A stretch of 5,595 nucleotides of DNA from an uncultured Collinsella sp. (GCA_934646965.1 CAKUEZ010000126.1:1-5595); one strand, 5' to 3'; positions 1 to 5,523 are shown, counted from the first letter of the stretch. The notes: a model not told the origin generated them from the letters alone. Numbers and translations are program-made.

Positions 1-70
1 AAAAGAACGGCTTGCCCTCGCACAAAAAACCATCCTGACGACCGTTGACGGTCAGCTTTCCCAAACTCAT
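1..70 (-). CDS. N-terminal fragment of a probable glycoside hydrolase (runs off the left edge)
   Basis: Only the first 23 codons are present. The peptide begins MSLGKLTVNG and contains DGFLCEGKPFF. A short strand followed by 'G-F-L-x-x-G-K-P-F-F' is the usual opening of several TIM-barrel glycoside hydrolases, best matching DUF4038/GH140-like (apiosidase-type) enzymes, although GH35 proteins also begin with an 'F-L-x-G-K-P-F' strand. I chose the ATG at 70-68 because AAAGGA (83-78, minus) sits 7 nt upstream. The ATG two codons earlier (76-74) would abut that site. The gene lies downstream of the PTS gene on the same strand but beyond a strong terminator, so it probably has its own promoter, which I could not identify in 71-203. 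The glycosidase assignment is inferred from one short motif. The gene itself is better supported than its family. Confidence 0.5.
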   Translation of the reverse strand, partial: MSLGKLTVNGRQDGFLCEGKPFF

Positions 71-203
71 CTGCATGTCCTTTCGCTCGATAAAGGAATT
101 GCGAACCGGCAGAAGCTTTCGCGGAAACCCCTGGTGCAAAAGCCCCTGTCGCTTGGCAAGCCCTTATGGGCGGGCATCTCCCGTCCCAATCAGTCTACCT
201 TGC

Positions 204-237
204 AAAAAGGACCCCGCCGGGCTTGCGCCTGACGGGG
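204..237 (-). terminator. Intrinsic terminator of the PTS EIIBC gene
   Basis: Read on the minus strand, positions 237-212 form a 26-nt hairpin. CCCCG pairs with CGGGG, then come a T-G wobble, a C-G pair, one A/C mismatch, GGC pairing with GCC, and a GCAA (GNRA-type) tetraloop. The stem is followed directly by TCC and five T residues (208-204). This is a textbook rho-independent terminator lying 43 nt beyond the stop codon of the permease. It faces the permease transcript and should isolate it from the next minus-strand gene. There is no matching T-tract on the plus strand. Confidence 0.85.
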
Positions 238-280
238 CCCTGTCGTGTAGGTAAGGTCGTATGCGACCGAGGGTTTGGCC

Positions 281-1708
281 TTAGGCCTCCATCTCGGCAA
301 GCTCCTCCTTGGAGAAGCCGGTCAGGAAGACCACGATGGCGGCGATGACAAAGGAGATCGCCATGCCGACGATAGCCCAGACGGTGTTCATCTGGCCACC
401 CTGCAGGTAGTTGGTGAAGACCAGGAAGTTGGAGGCACCGCCGGCGAGGTAATAGGTAACACCCATGAGACCGGAGAACACGGCGCCGATGGCACCACCG
501 ATGAACATGCCGAGCATGGTGCGACGGAAGCGCATGAGGATACCGAAGAGTGCGGGCTCGGTGACGCCGCCGGCGATGGCGGAGATGACGTAGCCCAGAG
601 CGAGACCCTTCTCGTCGGGGTTCTTCATCTTGAGGAAGGCACCGAAGGCGCAGCCCCAGACAGCGGCCATAGCGCAGTTGGTGGAAACGAAGACGAAGGG
701 ATCGTAGCCGGCGGCGATGATCTGAACCTGAGCGAGCAGGATGACGGGCATGTGCATGCCGCAGACCACGAAGAGCTGCCAGAAGGCGCCGAGGACGGCC
801 ATAACAACCAAGACACCGATGCCACCCATGTCAGCCAGGCCAAAGAGGGCGTTGGCGATGACGTTGCCGATCTCGTTACCGATCGGGGCAAGGACGATGA
901 AGGCGATGGGGATAGTGACGATCATGGTGCAGAACGGCGTAAAGACCGTGGACAGCACGTCGGGCATGACCTTCTTAAAGAACTTCTCGATGAAGTAGAG
1001 GACGGGCACCGAAAGGATGATCGGCAGGACGGACTGCTGATAGTTGGCAGCGGCGATCTGGATGCCGTAGACGGAGATGATTCCGCCGCCATCCTGGGTC
1101 GCGACGCTCACGACGGACGGGGCCATGAGGGCGCCACCGAGGAGCATGCCCAGAACCGGGGAGGCGCCGAGCTTTTTAGCGGCGGCATAGCCCAGGTAGA
1201 TGGGGATAAACGTGAACGTTGCCTCGTACAGGGTGGTGTAGAGGAACGTGTAGGTCGGATCGGTGTCGGAAAGGACGCCGAGCATGGTGGGGCCGAGGAC
1301 CGCAGCGATGGTGCGGAACAGACCGCCGGCCATGAGCAGCGGGATCAGCTGGGTCATGGAGCCCGACAGATAGTCGAGGATGATGTTGGGCAGGTTCTTG
1401 AGCTCGAACTTCTCCTTGGGAGCGTCGAGGTTCTCGTCGACCGCGGCACCCTGCTTGACGCCGGAGATGGCGACGAACTCGGCAAGCACCTTGGGCACGT
1501 TCTGGCCGATGATGACCTGGAGCTGGCTGCCGGCGAACTGACAACCCAGAACACCCTTGACCTTCTTGATCTTCTCCACGTCGGCCTTGTTGTTATCCTT
1601 GAGCGTCAGACGCAGGCGCGTCATGCAGTTGGTGGCGACGGTGACGTTTTCCGCGCCGCCCACGAGCTCGAGGACATCGGTGGCAATCTGCTTGTTATCT
1701 ACTGCCAT
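281..1708 (-). CDS. PTS sugar transporter subunit EIIBC (glucose/beta-glucoside superfamily)
   Basis: This 475-residue inner-membrane permease takes up and phosphorylates a sugar or glycoside using phosphate relayed from EI, HPr and an EIIA. Residues 4-80 form an EIIB domain with the phosphorylated cysteine Cys28 in NCMTRLRL. After a charged linker, residues 105-470 form a multi-spanning EIIC domain with IPIYLGYAAAKK near 170, GMH (His319) and the conserved GGVTEPALFG loop (380-389). Sequence style fits the BglF/sucrose/trehalose branch; the exact substrate cannot be read. The protein ends just after EIIC (GFSKEELAEMEA), so the C-terminal EIIA found in many BglF proteins is absent and an EIIA must be supplied in trans. 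The ATG at 1708 is preferred over one at 1723 because GGGAGG (1720-1715, minus) lies 6 nt upstream of it, and the upstream ATG would precede that site. A terminator follows the stop. The gene is divergent from the hydrolase. Confidence 0.93.
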   Translation of the reverse strand: MAVDNKQIATDVLELVGGAENVTVATNCMTRLRLTLKDNNKADVEKIKKVKGVLGCQFAGSQLQVIIGQNVPKVLAEFVAISGVKQGAAVDENLDAPKEKFELKNLPNIILDYLSGSMTQLIPLLMAGGLFRTIAAVLGPTMLGVLSDTDPTYTFLYTTLYEATFTFIPIYLGYAAAKKLGASPVLGMLLGGALMAPSVVSVATQDGGGIISVYGIQIAAANYQQSVLPIILSVPVLYFIEKFFKKVMPDVLSTVFTPFCTMIVTIPIAFIVLAPIGNEIGNVIANALFGLADMGGIGVLVVMAVLGAFWQLFVVCGMHMPVILLAQVQIIAAGYDPFVFVSTNCAMAAVWGCAFGAFLKMKNPDEKGLALGYVISAIAGGVTEPALFGILMRFRRTMLGMFIGGAIGAVFSGLMGVTYYLAGGASNFLVFTNYLQGGQMNTVWAIVGMAISFVIAAIVVFLTGFSKEELAEMEA

Positions 1709-1731
1709 GGGACCCCTCCCCATATCTTCGT

Positions 1732-1757
1732 GTGCCTACTCGTTTGGACGTAGGCAC
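1732..1757 (-). promoter_or_regulatory. Hairpin in the untranslated leader of the PTS gene
   Basis: GTGCCTAC (1732-1739) and GTAGGCAC (1750-1757) are a perfect 8-bp inverted repeat around a 10-nt loop. In the permease mRNA this hairpin would sit about 11 nt upstream of the GGGAGG ribosome site. It has no T-tract, so it is not a simple terminator. It could be an mRNA-stabilising stem, a protein-binding RNA element or a DNA operator. PTS genes of this superfamily are often controlled by BglG/LicT-type antiterminators, but I do not see the overlapping RAT-plus-terminator arrangement that this would require. Confidence 0.4.
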
Positions 1758-1814
1758 GCCTTTGGCTCGGCGACTATAACCCCTTACGGCTGCCGAACCC
1801 TTGGATACGCTGTC

Positions 1815-1831
1815 GTAAACAATGTGTTTAC
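1815..1831. promoter_or_regulatory. Palindromic operator candidate (GTAAAC-N5-GTTTAC)
   Basis: GTAAACAATGTGTTTAC is a perfect 6-bp inverted repeat with a 5-nt spacer, the geometry of a site for a dimeric helix-turn-helix regulator. Two more half-sites follow in direct orientation, at 1837-1842 and 1851-1856. If the promoter at 1850-1879 (minus) is real, the palindrome falls roughly 12-28 nt downstream of the start point and the other two half-sites overlap the start and the -10 box. That placement suits repression. No regulator gene is in the window, so its identity is unknown. Confidence 0.5.
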
Positions 1832-1849
1832 TGAACGTTTACAGGCTTT

Positions 1850-1879
1850 AGTTTACACGGAACGTCTAATTTGTGGCAA
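1850..1879 (-). promoter_or_regulatory. Candidate promoter for the PTS EIIBC gene
   Basis: On the minus strand, TTGCCA (1879-1874, five of six to the -35 consensus) is separated by 18 nt from TAAACT (1855-1850, four of six to the -10 consensus). Transcription would begin near 1843, giving a leader of about 135 nt that contains the GTAAAC palindrome and the 1732-1757 hairpin. A nearer alternative -10 is TATAGT (1778-1773, minus), five of six to consensus but with no recognisable -35 at 16-18 nt. The choice between them is unresolved. Confidence 0.35.
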
Positions 1880-2052
1880 TTTTGCCGTCTGTAGTCCGGT
1901 GAACGGTAGGAAATCGGGGGTGAACGTACTTGAGTGGCAGGGGATTGTCTATTTGGCACATTAACACTATATGCCTATCTACGTGGGCTTTTAGTTTGAT
2001 AAACACCTCTATACTTTGTTGAGCAATCAACGAAAGCCCTGCTAAAAGGTGA

Positions 2053-2066
2053 TAAACGGTTGTTTA
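2053..2066. promoter_or_regulatory. Inverted repeat TAAAC-N4-GTTTA, operator candidate
   Basis: TAAACGGTTGTTTA is a perfect 5-bp inverted repeat with a 4-nt spacer, built from the same half-site as the palindrome at 1815-1831. It lies between the two promoters, about 130 nt upstream of the hydrolase start. The differing spacers (5, 4 and, at 2136-2149, 2 nt) argue against a single rigid dimer binding every site in the same way. Confidence 0.35.
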
Positions 2067-2135
2067 CTAGTTTGTTGAGTGTTCATTCCGACCGTTTACC
2101 GAGTTCATCTGCCTGTTCTCTATTTTTGCATTACA

Positions 2136-2149
2136 CTAAACATGTTTAG
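2136..2149. promoter_or_regulatory. Perfect 14-bp palindrome CTAAACATGTTTAG upstream of the hydrolase
   Basis: This sequence equals its own reverse complement over 14 bp and contains the TAAAC/GTTTA half-sites seen repeatedly in the gap. It lies 50-63 nt upstream of the hydrolase ATG and overlaps the end of a possible -10 box (TACACT, 2132-2137), where a repressor could act. A further GTTTAC at 2167-2172 lies closer to the gene. Confidence 0.4.
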
Positions 2150-2198
2150 ATTGTATTGCCGCAAATGTTTACCGCCTGCGGCGCAAGGGAGGCAGCTC

Positions 2199-3536
2199 AT
2201 GGAACTCAAATCGTGCACCTATGCAACCGTCACCACCTTGGGCGACTTTGGCCCCTGGATCAGCAAGGTCGTACTCGACCTGCCGTGCACCGTGCGCGCC
2301 AACGACATTGACGCGCACTCCTTCCATATATATGTAGAGCGCCACGAGCGCACGGGCGAGGTCCTGATGCGCAAGGAGCGCGGCGCCGACCATGCTGCGC
2401 CTTCTGTGGGCTATGTCGACGTTCTCGCCGCTTATCCGTGCGACGAGTGTGGTCACAAGCTCGCCGCGGGTACCCATGTGGCACTCGAGGTCGCCGAGCA
2501 ACGTCTGACTAAGAAGATCGAGGGCGGCGTGATGGGCTCGCGCGTGCTCGACAACCAGCTGCGCATCACGCAGCTTGTGGCCCTTCCCGGCAACGATGGT
2601 GACGACCCCACCAGCGGCCTGGTCTTCGACACCTGCCGCGGCGACATCTGCCCCGCGCTCAAGGGCTGGAGCAACGCCACGCAAAAGACCCCCGTCAATG
2701 GCATCGCGCTCGAGTACGGCTTCTATGAGCCCAGCTTTAAGGCCGAGGACTCTGCCTGCTTCAATCCCTTTGCGCCCGAGGCCACGGTCGTGCCCCAAAA
2801 GGCCCCGCTCGTGGTGTACCTGCACGGCGCCGGCGAGGGCAAGGGCGCAACGCAGGGCGAGGGCGCAACGCGCGCCTATATCGGCAACCGCGTGACGGCC
2901 ATCAGCCAGGCGCAGATCCAGCGCTACTTTGGCGGCTTTGCCTGGGTGCTCGTGCCGCAGTCGCCCACATTTTGGATGGACAACGGCGTCGAGCAGCTCG
3001 GCCACTCCAATCAGAGTATCTACTCCCCCGTCATTAAGGCGCTCATCGACGAGTTTGTTGCCGAGCATGCCGACCGCATCGACACCGACCGCATCGTGGT
3101 CGCCGGCCTTTCCAACGGCGGCTTTATGACCCTGCGCCTGTGCGCCGACTACCCCGATTTCTTCGCCGCGGGCCTTCCCTGCTGCGCACCGTGGTACAAC
3201 GCCACGGACGAGGACGTCGCCGCCCTTGCCAAGACGCCACTGTGGTTTACGCACTCCAAGGGCGATGAGCTCGTGATTCCGCAGGAAACCGCACTGCCGC
3301 TCACAGCGCGCCTGCGCGATGCCGGCGCCAACGTGCACCTCACGTATTTTGACCATGTCGAGGATCTGACCGGGCGCTACCACGAGGCCGACGGCTCGCC
3401 CAAGAAGACGTTCAACCATGGCGTGTGGATCCACCAATTCAACGACATGTGTTATCAAGACTTCGACGGGGGCAACGTACTCATCGACGGCGAGCCGGTG
3501 GGCTGCTGGGAGTGGTCGGCCAGGGTCGACCGGTAA
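2199..3536 (+). CDS. Alpha/beta-hydrolase, predicted peptidase/esterase with N-terminal Ig-like domain
   Basis: This 445-residue serine hydrolase resembles prolyl-oligopeptidase-family 'predicted peptidases' (COG4099 type) and two-domain esterases. Residues 1-130 look like a beta-rich, Ig-like domain. The catalytic domain spans about 165-430: oxyanion motif YLHGAGEG (His209-Gly210), nucleophile Ser305 in GLSNGG, probable acid Asp356 in SKGDELV, and probable base His407 in FNHGVW. No signal peptide or membrane segment is visible, so it should be cytoplasmic. I chose ATG 2199 because GGGAGG (2187-2192) lies 6 nt upstream and homology-like sequence starts there. The open frame extends to an ATG at 2079, but the added 40 residues read through the control region. 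Oddities are a CxxCxH cluster (Cys81, Cys84, His86) and a short tandem repeat KGATQG/EGATRA (216-227) just after the oxyanion loop. Its substrate (ester or peptide) is not evident. The gene is divergent from the PTS gene. Confidence 0.85.
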   Translation: MELKSCTYATVTTLGDFGPWISKVVLDLPCTVRANDIDAHSFHIYVERHERTGEVLMRKERGADHAAPSVGYVDVLAAYPCDECGHKLAAGTHVALEVAEQRLTKKIEGGVMGSRVLDNQLRITQLVALPGNDGDDPTSGLVFDTCRGDICPALKGWSNATQKTPVNGIALEYGFYEPSFKAEDSACFNPFAPEATVVPQKAPLVVYLHGAGEGKGATQGEGATRAYIGNRVTAISQAQIQRYFGGFAWVLVPQSPTFWMDNGVEQLGHSNQSIYSPVIKALIDEFVAEHADRIDTDRIVVAGLSNGGFMTLRLCADYPDFFAAGLPCCAPWYNATDEDVAALAKTPLWFTHSKGDELVIPQETALPLTARLRDAGANVHLTYFDHVEDLTGRYHEADGSPKKTFNHGVWIHQFNDMCYQDFDGGNVLIDGEPVGCWEWSARVDR

Positions 3537-3560
3537 ACCATCCCATCGCGGGGGCCGGGG

Positions 3561-3661
3561 TTTAGTTTTGCAAACGTCCTCGGGCATGAGTCCCGCTTAT
3601 CCTGCTCCTTCGGAGCAACGGATAAGCGGGACCCGCGCTGCGGAATGTTTACAAAACTAAA
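3561..3661. repeat. 101-bp near-palindromic element (MITE-like or REP-like)
   Basis: The outer arms TTTAGTTTTGCAAAC (3561-3575) and GTTTACAAAACTAAA (3647-3661) match as an inverted repeat at 14 of 15 positions. The inner arms GTCCCGCTTATCC (3590-3602) and GGATAAGCGGGAC (3620-3632) match perfectly over 13 bp, and both pairs are centred on 3611. The middle holds a further 6-bp stem, TGCTCC/GGAGCA (3603-3617). The two connecting segments are equal in length and partly complementary, so the whole unit folds as one long hairpin. It starts 24 bp after the hydrolase stop. It has no T-tract on either strand, so it is not a classic terminator, though it may still protect or end the transcript. Its terminal repeats and lack of coding sequence resemble a small non-autonomous mobile palindrome. 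Confidence 0.75.
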
Positions 3662-3709
3662 GGTCAGGGCCCCTAGGTTAACGTTGTTCGAAACGCTGGG
3701 CGAGCGCTT

Positions 3710-3724
3710 CCGGCGGGCCGCCGG
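3710..3724. repeat. Small GC hairpin CCGGCG-GGC-CGCCGG
   Basis: A perfect 6-bp inverted repeat with a 3-nt loop lies in the spacer between the palindromic element and the DUF1593 gene. It is GC-only and followed by GTTGAC rather than a T-tract, so it is not a terminator for the plus strand. The rest of 3662-3802 shows no gene and no strong promoter. Confidence 0.4.
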
Positions 3725-3802
3725 GTTGACGGCGATGGGGGCGTGGGGTCCCGTCTTGCCTTGCGCGTAACTGGCTGAAATGATTTTGGTTGGAGCTTTC
3801 TT

Positions 3803-5314
3803 ATGTCCCAAGAGTTGACTCGGGTGATTGTTACTACTGATATGGAAGTCGATGATATGAACTCGCTCATTCATTTGGCTCTGTATCTTAACTTGCTTGA
3901 TGTGCAGGCTGTGGTGTATACGGCTTCGCAGTATCACTTTCTTGGGGATAGGGTTCATACGCTCGGCGAGGTGAATCCGCATTGGCGGACCAAGGGGCGT
4001 CGATCCTATGAATGGGAAGTTGTGCCCCATGAGCCGGATCCGCTGGCTGGGGAGCTTCGCTCGTATCGGCCGTTTCCCGAGCATTGGATTGAGAGCCTTT
4101 GGAGCAATGAGTATGCCCAGGCTTGGCCTCAGCTGCAGGCTAATGCGGATGCTGCCGGTGAGCCGGCGTTCCCTTCTCCTGCTCAGATGATTGAGCGTAC
4201 GTTTGTGGGCAATGTTGCCTTTGAGGGCGACGTGCGTGAGGAGACTGATGGCTCGCGTGTGATTGCTCAAGCGATTTTGGATGATGATCCGCGCGCGCTT
4301 TGGCTGCTCAGTTGGGGCGGCATGAATACCATCGTTCGCGCCCTGATGAGTATTGCTGAGCGATATCGCGATACGCCTGAGTGGCCTTCTGTGCAGCAGC
4401 GTGTCTATCAGAAGGTGCGTGTGATGGGCGTTGCCGATGGCGTGGGGCAGGACAATTCTTGGCTCGACCATGGACGCGAGCTTTTTCCCGAGCTCATCTT
4501 TTGGTGCGTGCCCTATATGTACGGCGGCTACGTTGATGCCAAGATGGCTCAGCCCGATACGCTGCCGTTGTTCCAGGCGCCCTGGCCTGCACAGAACCTC
4601 ACCCAAGGCAACGGCCCCCTTATGGCGCGCTATATGCTCTATGGCGATGGCAAGATTTACGAAAACGAGCCCGAGCGCTTTCAGTTTGGCAAGCATGCCC
4701 GTCTGGATTGGGGCTTAGAGGGCATGCCGGCCCTGCAGTTTGAGCGCGGCGATTTTATGGCCGAGGGCGACTCGATGACCTATATTCCGCTACTGCCGTT
4801 TGGCTTGCGCGGGGCTGACAACCGTGGCTTTGACACGTTGCTCGGCCGTATGTTCCTCGACGGGTATCCCGATTCGGACGCACCTGCCGGCTTTGCGGCC
4901 ATAGGCACGCCCGTCGATGGCAATCCTAATCCCTATCTGCGCGCCTACCAGGAAGACTTCGCCGCCCGCGCGCAGTGGTGCGCCCACGAGCCCGAGGCCT
5001 GCTCGCATCCGGCGTTTGTTGCCGAGGTCACGGGCGACATGAGTGCCGCAGCCGGTGAGCGCATTGACCTTGCGGCGACCATCGTCGACCCCGATGACAG
5101 GGGCTTCGACGCGCACTGGGATGTCGCCGTGGAGCCGTCGCGCTATGCAGGCGGTCAAGATCTGTCGCTCTGGCAGGAATGCGCGACGGACGTCATGTTC
5201 ACTGTGCCCACCGACGCGCAGCCCGGCGACCGCTTCGTGCTCACCCTCAGCGTGCAGACGCGCGCCGAGCGCCCCTGCACCCGCTACGCCCAGGTCGCCA
5301 TCACCGTCGCGTAG
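3803..5314 (+). CDS. DUF1593 (Sde182-type) protein with nucleoside-hydrolase-like domain and C-terminal Ig-like domain
   Basis: This 503-residue protein belongs by motif to the DUF1593/Sde182 family, whose main domain has the nucleoside-hydrolase fold. Near the N-terminus TTDMEVDDMNSLIHL has aspartates 13, 17 and 18 in the D-xxx-D-D spacing that binds calcium in nucleoside hydrolases. Further family-like features are WGGMNTI (171-177), QDNSWLDHGRELFPEL (216-231) and the EGDS segment (321-324). Residues 405-503 form a separate beta-rich Ig-like domain typical of this family's C-terminus. Founding members were described as cellulose-binding; the biochemical reaction is not established to my knowledge, so an N-glycoside or other glycan role is inference. 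There is no signal peptide, unlike many exported relatives. The ATG at 3803 has GGAG (3792-3795) 7 nt upstream. The first part is rich in T-ending codons and the last third strongly C-ending. A 266-bp gap with a palindrome separates it from the hydrolase, so co-transcription is uncertain. Confidence 0.85.
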   Translation: MSQELTRVIVTTDMEVDDMNSLIHLALYLNLLDVQAVVYTASQYHFLGDRVHTLGEVNPHWRTKGRRSYEWEVVPHEPDPLAGELRSYRPFPEHWIESLWSNEYAQAWPQLQANADAAGEPAFPSPAQMIERTFVGNVAFEGDVREETDGSRVIAQAILDDDPRALWLLSWGGMNTIVRALMSIAERYRDTPEWPSVQQRVYQKVRVMGVADGVGQDNSWLDHGRELFPELIFWCVPYMYGGYVDAKMAQPDTLPLFQAPWPAQNLTQGNGPLMARYMLYGDGKIYENEPERFQFGKHARLDWGLEGMPALQFERGDFMAEGDSMTYIPLLPFGLRGADNRGFDTLLGRMFLDGYPDSDAPAGFAAIGTPVDGNPNPYLRAYQEDFAARAQWCAHEPEACSHPAFVAEVTGDMSAAAGERIDLAATIVDPDDRGFDAHWDVAVEPSRYAGGQDLSLWQECATDVMFTVPTDAQPGDRFVLTLSVQTRAERPCTRYAQVAITVA

Positions 5315-5364
5315 CAAGCGGCAGCACCCACATTCAACAAAGACTGTCCCCAGGTGCCGGCAGC

Positions 5365-5422
5365 ACTCATTGGGGACGTACTTAAATGAGTGGGCACTCG
5401 TTTAAGTACGTCCCCAATGAGT
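5365..5422. repeat. 58-bp essentially perfect hairpin
   Basis: Positions 5365-5386 are the exact reverse complement of 5401-5422 (22 bp). The sequence between them continues the pairing (TGAGTG with CACTCG, one T-G wobble) to a GG centre at 5393-5394. The result is a 28-bp stem with virtually no loop. The key core on the right arm is AAGTACGTCCCCAATGAG. There is no T-tract, so it is not a standard intrinsic terminator. Confidence 0.85.
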
Positions 5423-5448
5423 AGTTTAAGTACGTCCCCAATGAGTAG
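5401..5448 (+). repeat. Two perfect 24-bp tandem copies of the hairpin's right arm
   Basis: Positions 5401-5424 and 5425-5448 are identical over 24 bp (beginning TTTAAGTACGTCCCC and ending AATGAGTAG). The unit is the right arm of the 58-bp hairpin plus AG. The left arm at 5365-5386 can pair with either copy, giving two alternative hairpins. Confidence 0.85.
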
Positions 5449-5523
5449 GTGAAAAATGGGCCATGTGTCCCAGTTGTGGAGACTCGTTGAGCCGTCTGGG
5501 TATCGTGAAAGATCGCCTGCTCC

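Larger units (their letters stand above)
1709..2198. promoter_or_regulatory. Divergent intergenic control region between PTS EIIBC and the hydrolase
   Basis: This 490-bp stretch has no convincing gene and is visibly AT-richer than its flanks. It must hold the promoters for the minus-strand permease and the plus-strand hydrolase. It contains a leader hairpin near the permease (1732-1757), a minus-strand promoter candidate (1850-1879), a dense set of GTTTAC/GTAAAC half-sites from 1815 to 2172, and a repeated pair TGATAAAC...TTTGTTGAG (1997-2023 and 2050-2079). Possible plus-strand -10 boxes are TATATG (1968-1973, with TTGTCT 17 nt upstream), TATACT (2010-2015, no good -35) and TACACT (2132-2137, weak -35 CTGCCT). 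None is decisive. Short open frames here, including one from 1557 to 1964, lack ribosome sites and protein-like composition. Confidence 0.7.
5346..5448. repeat. REP-like cluster of GTCCCCA palindromes
   Basis: Four copies of the core GTCCCCA occur in about 95 bp: forward at 5346-5352, reverse (TGGGGAC) at 5371-5377, and forward at 5410-5416 and 5434-5440. The second and third are the arms of a 58-bp hairpin, and the fourth lies in a duplicate of that hairpin's right arm. Clusters of GGGGAC-type palindromes in intergenic DNA are known from REP elements mobilised by Y1 (RAYT/IS200-like) transposases. The assignment here is by resemblance only, and no transposase is in the window. The cluster starts 32 bp after the DUF1593 stop and could also serve as a 3' mRNA-end structure. 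Confidence 0.6.

Noticed and set aside
255..268. Short hairpin GGTCG-TATG-CGACC after the PTS stop
   Set aside because: Only 5 bp with no T-tract. The strong terminator at 204-237 explains transcription end better.
275..1753. Long open frame (492 codons) on the plus strand opposite the PTS gene
   Set aside because: The translation is highly acidic, His- and Gly-rich and has no recognisable motif. The minus strand encodes an unmistakable EIIBC protein with a ribosome site and terminator, so this is an antisense shadow of GC-rich codon use.
2079..2198. Upstream start at 2079 extending the hydrolase by 40 residues
   Set aside because: The extension translates the regulatory gap, lacks a ribosome site, and is followed by a strong GGGAGG correctly spaced from ATG 2199. 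The hydrophobic stretch it contains is not a convincing signal peptide.
2169..3587. Long open frame (472 codons) on the minus strand opposite the hydrolase
   Set aside because: It mirrors the hydrolase frame, has no ribosome site at its start and contains no domain-like motif. The plus strand has the complete catalytic set HGAG, GLSNGG, Asp and His.
3756..3784. Promoter candidate TTGCCT - 17 nt - AATGAT before the DUF1593 gene
   Set aside because: Both boxes match only four of six positions, and the implied start point would fall at the ribosome site itself, leaving almost no leader.
3455..4696. Open frame (413 codons) on the minus strand opposite the DUF1593 gene
   Set aside because: It runs across the palindromic element and into the end of the hydrolase gene, has low-complexity basic composition and no ribosome site. 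It is a shadow frame.
5401..5448. CRISPR-like repeat
   Set aside because: The two 24-bp copies are directly adjacent with no spacer, and there are no cas genes. It is a tandem duplication of a palindrome arm.
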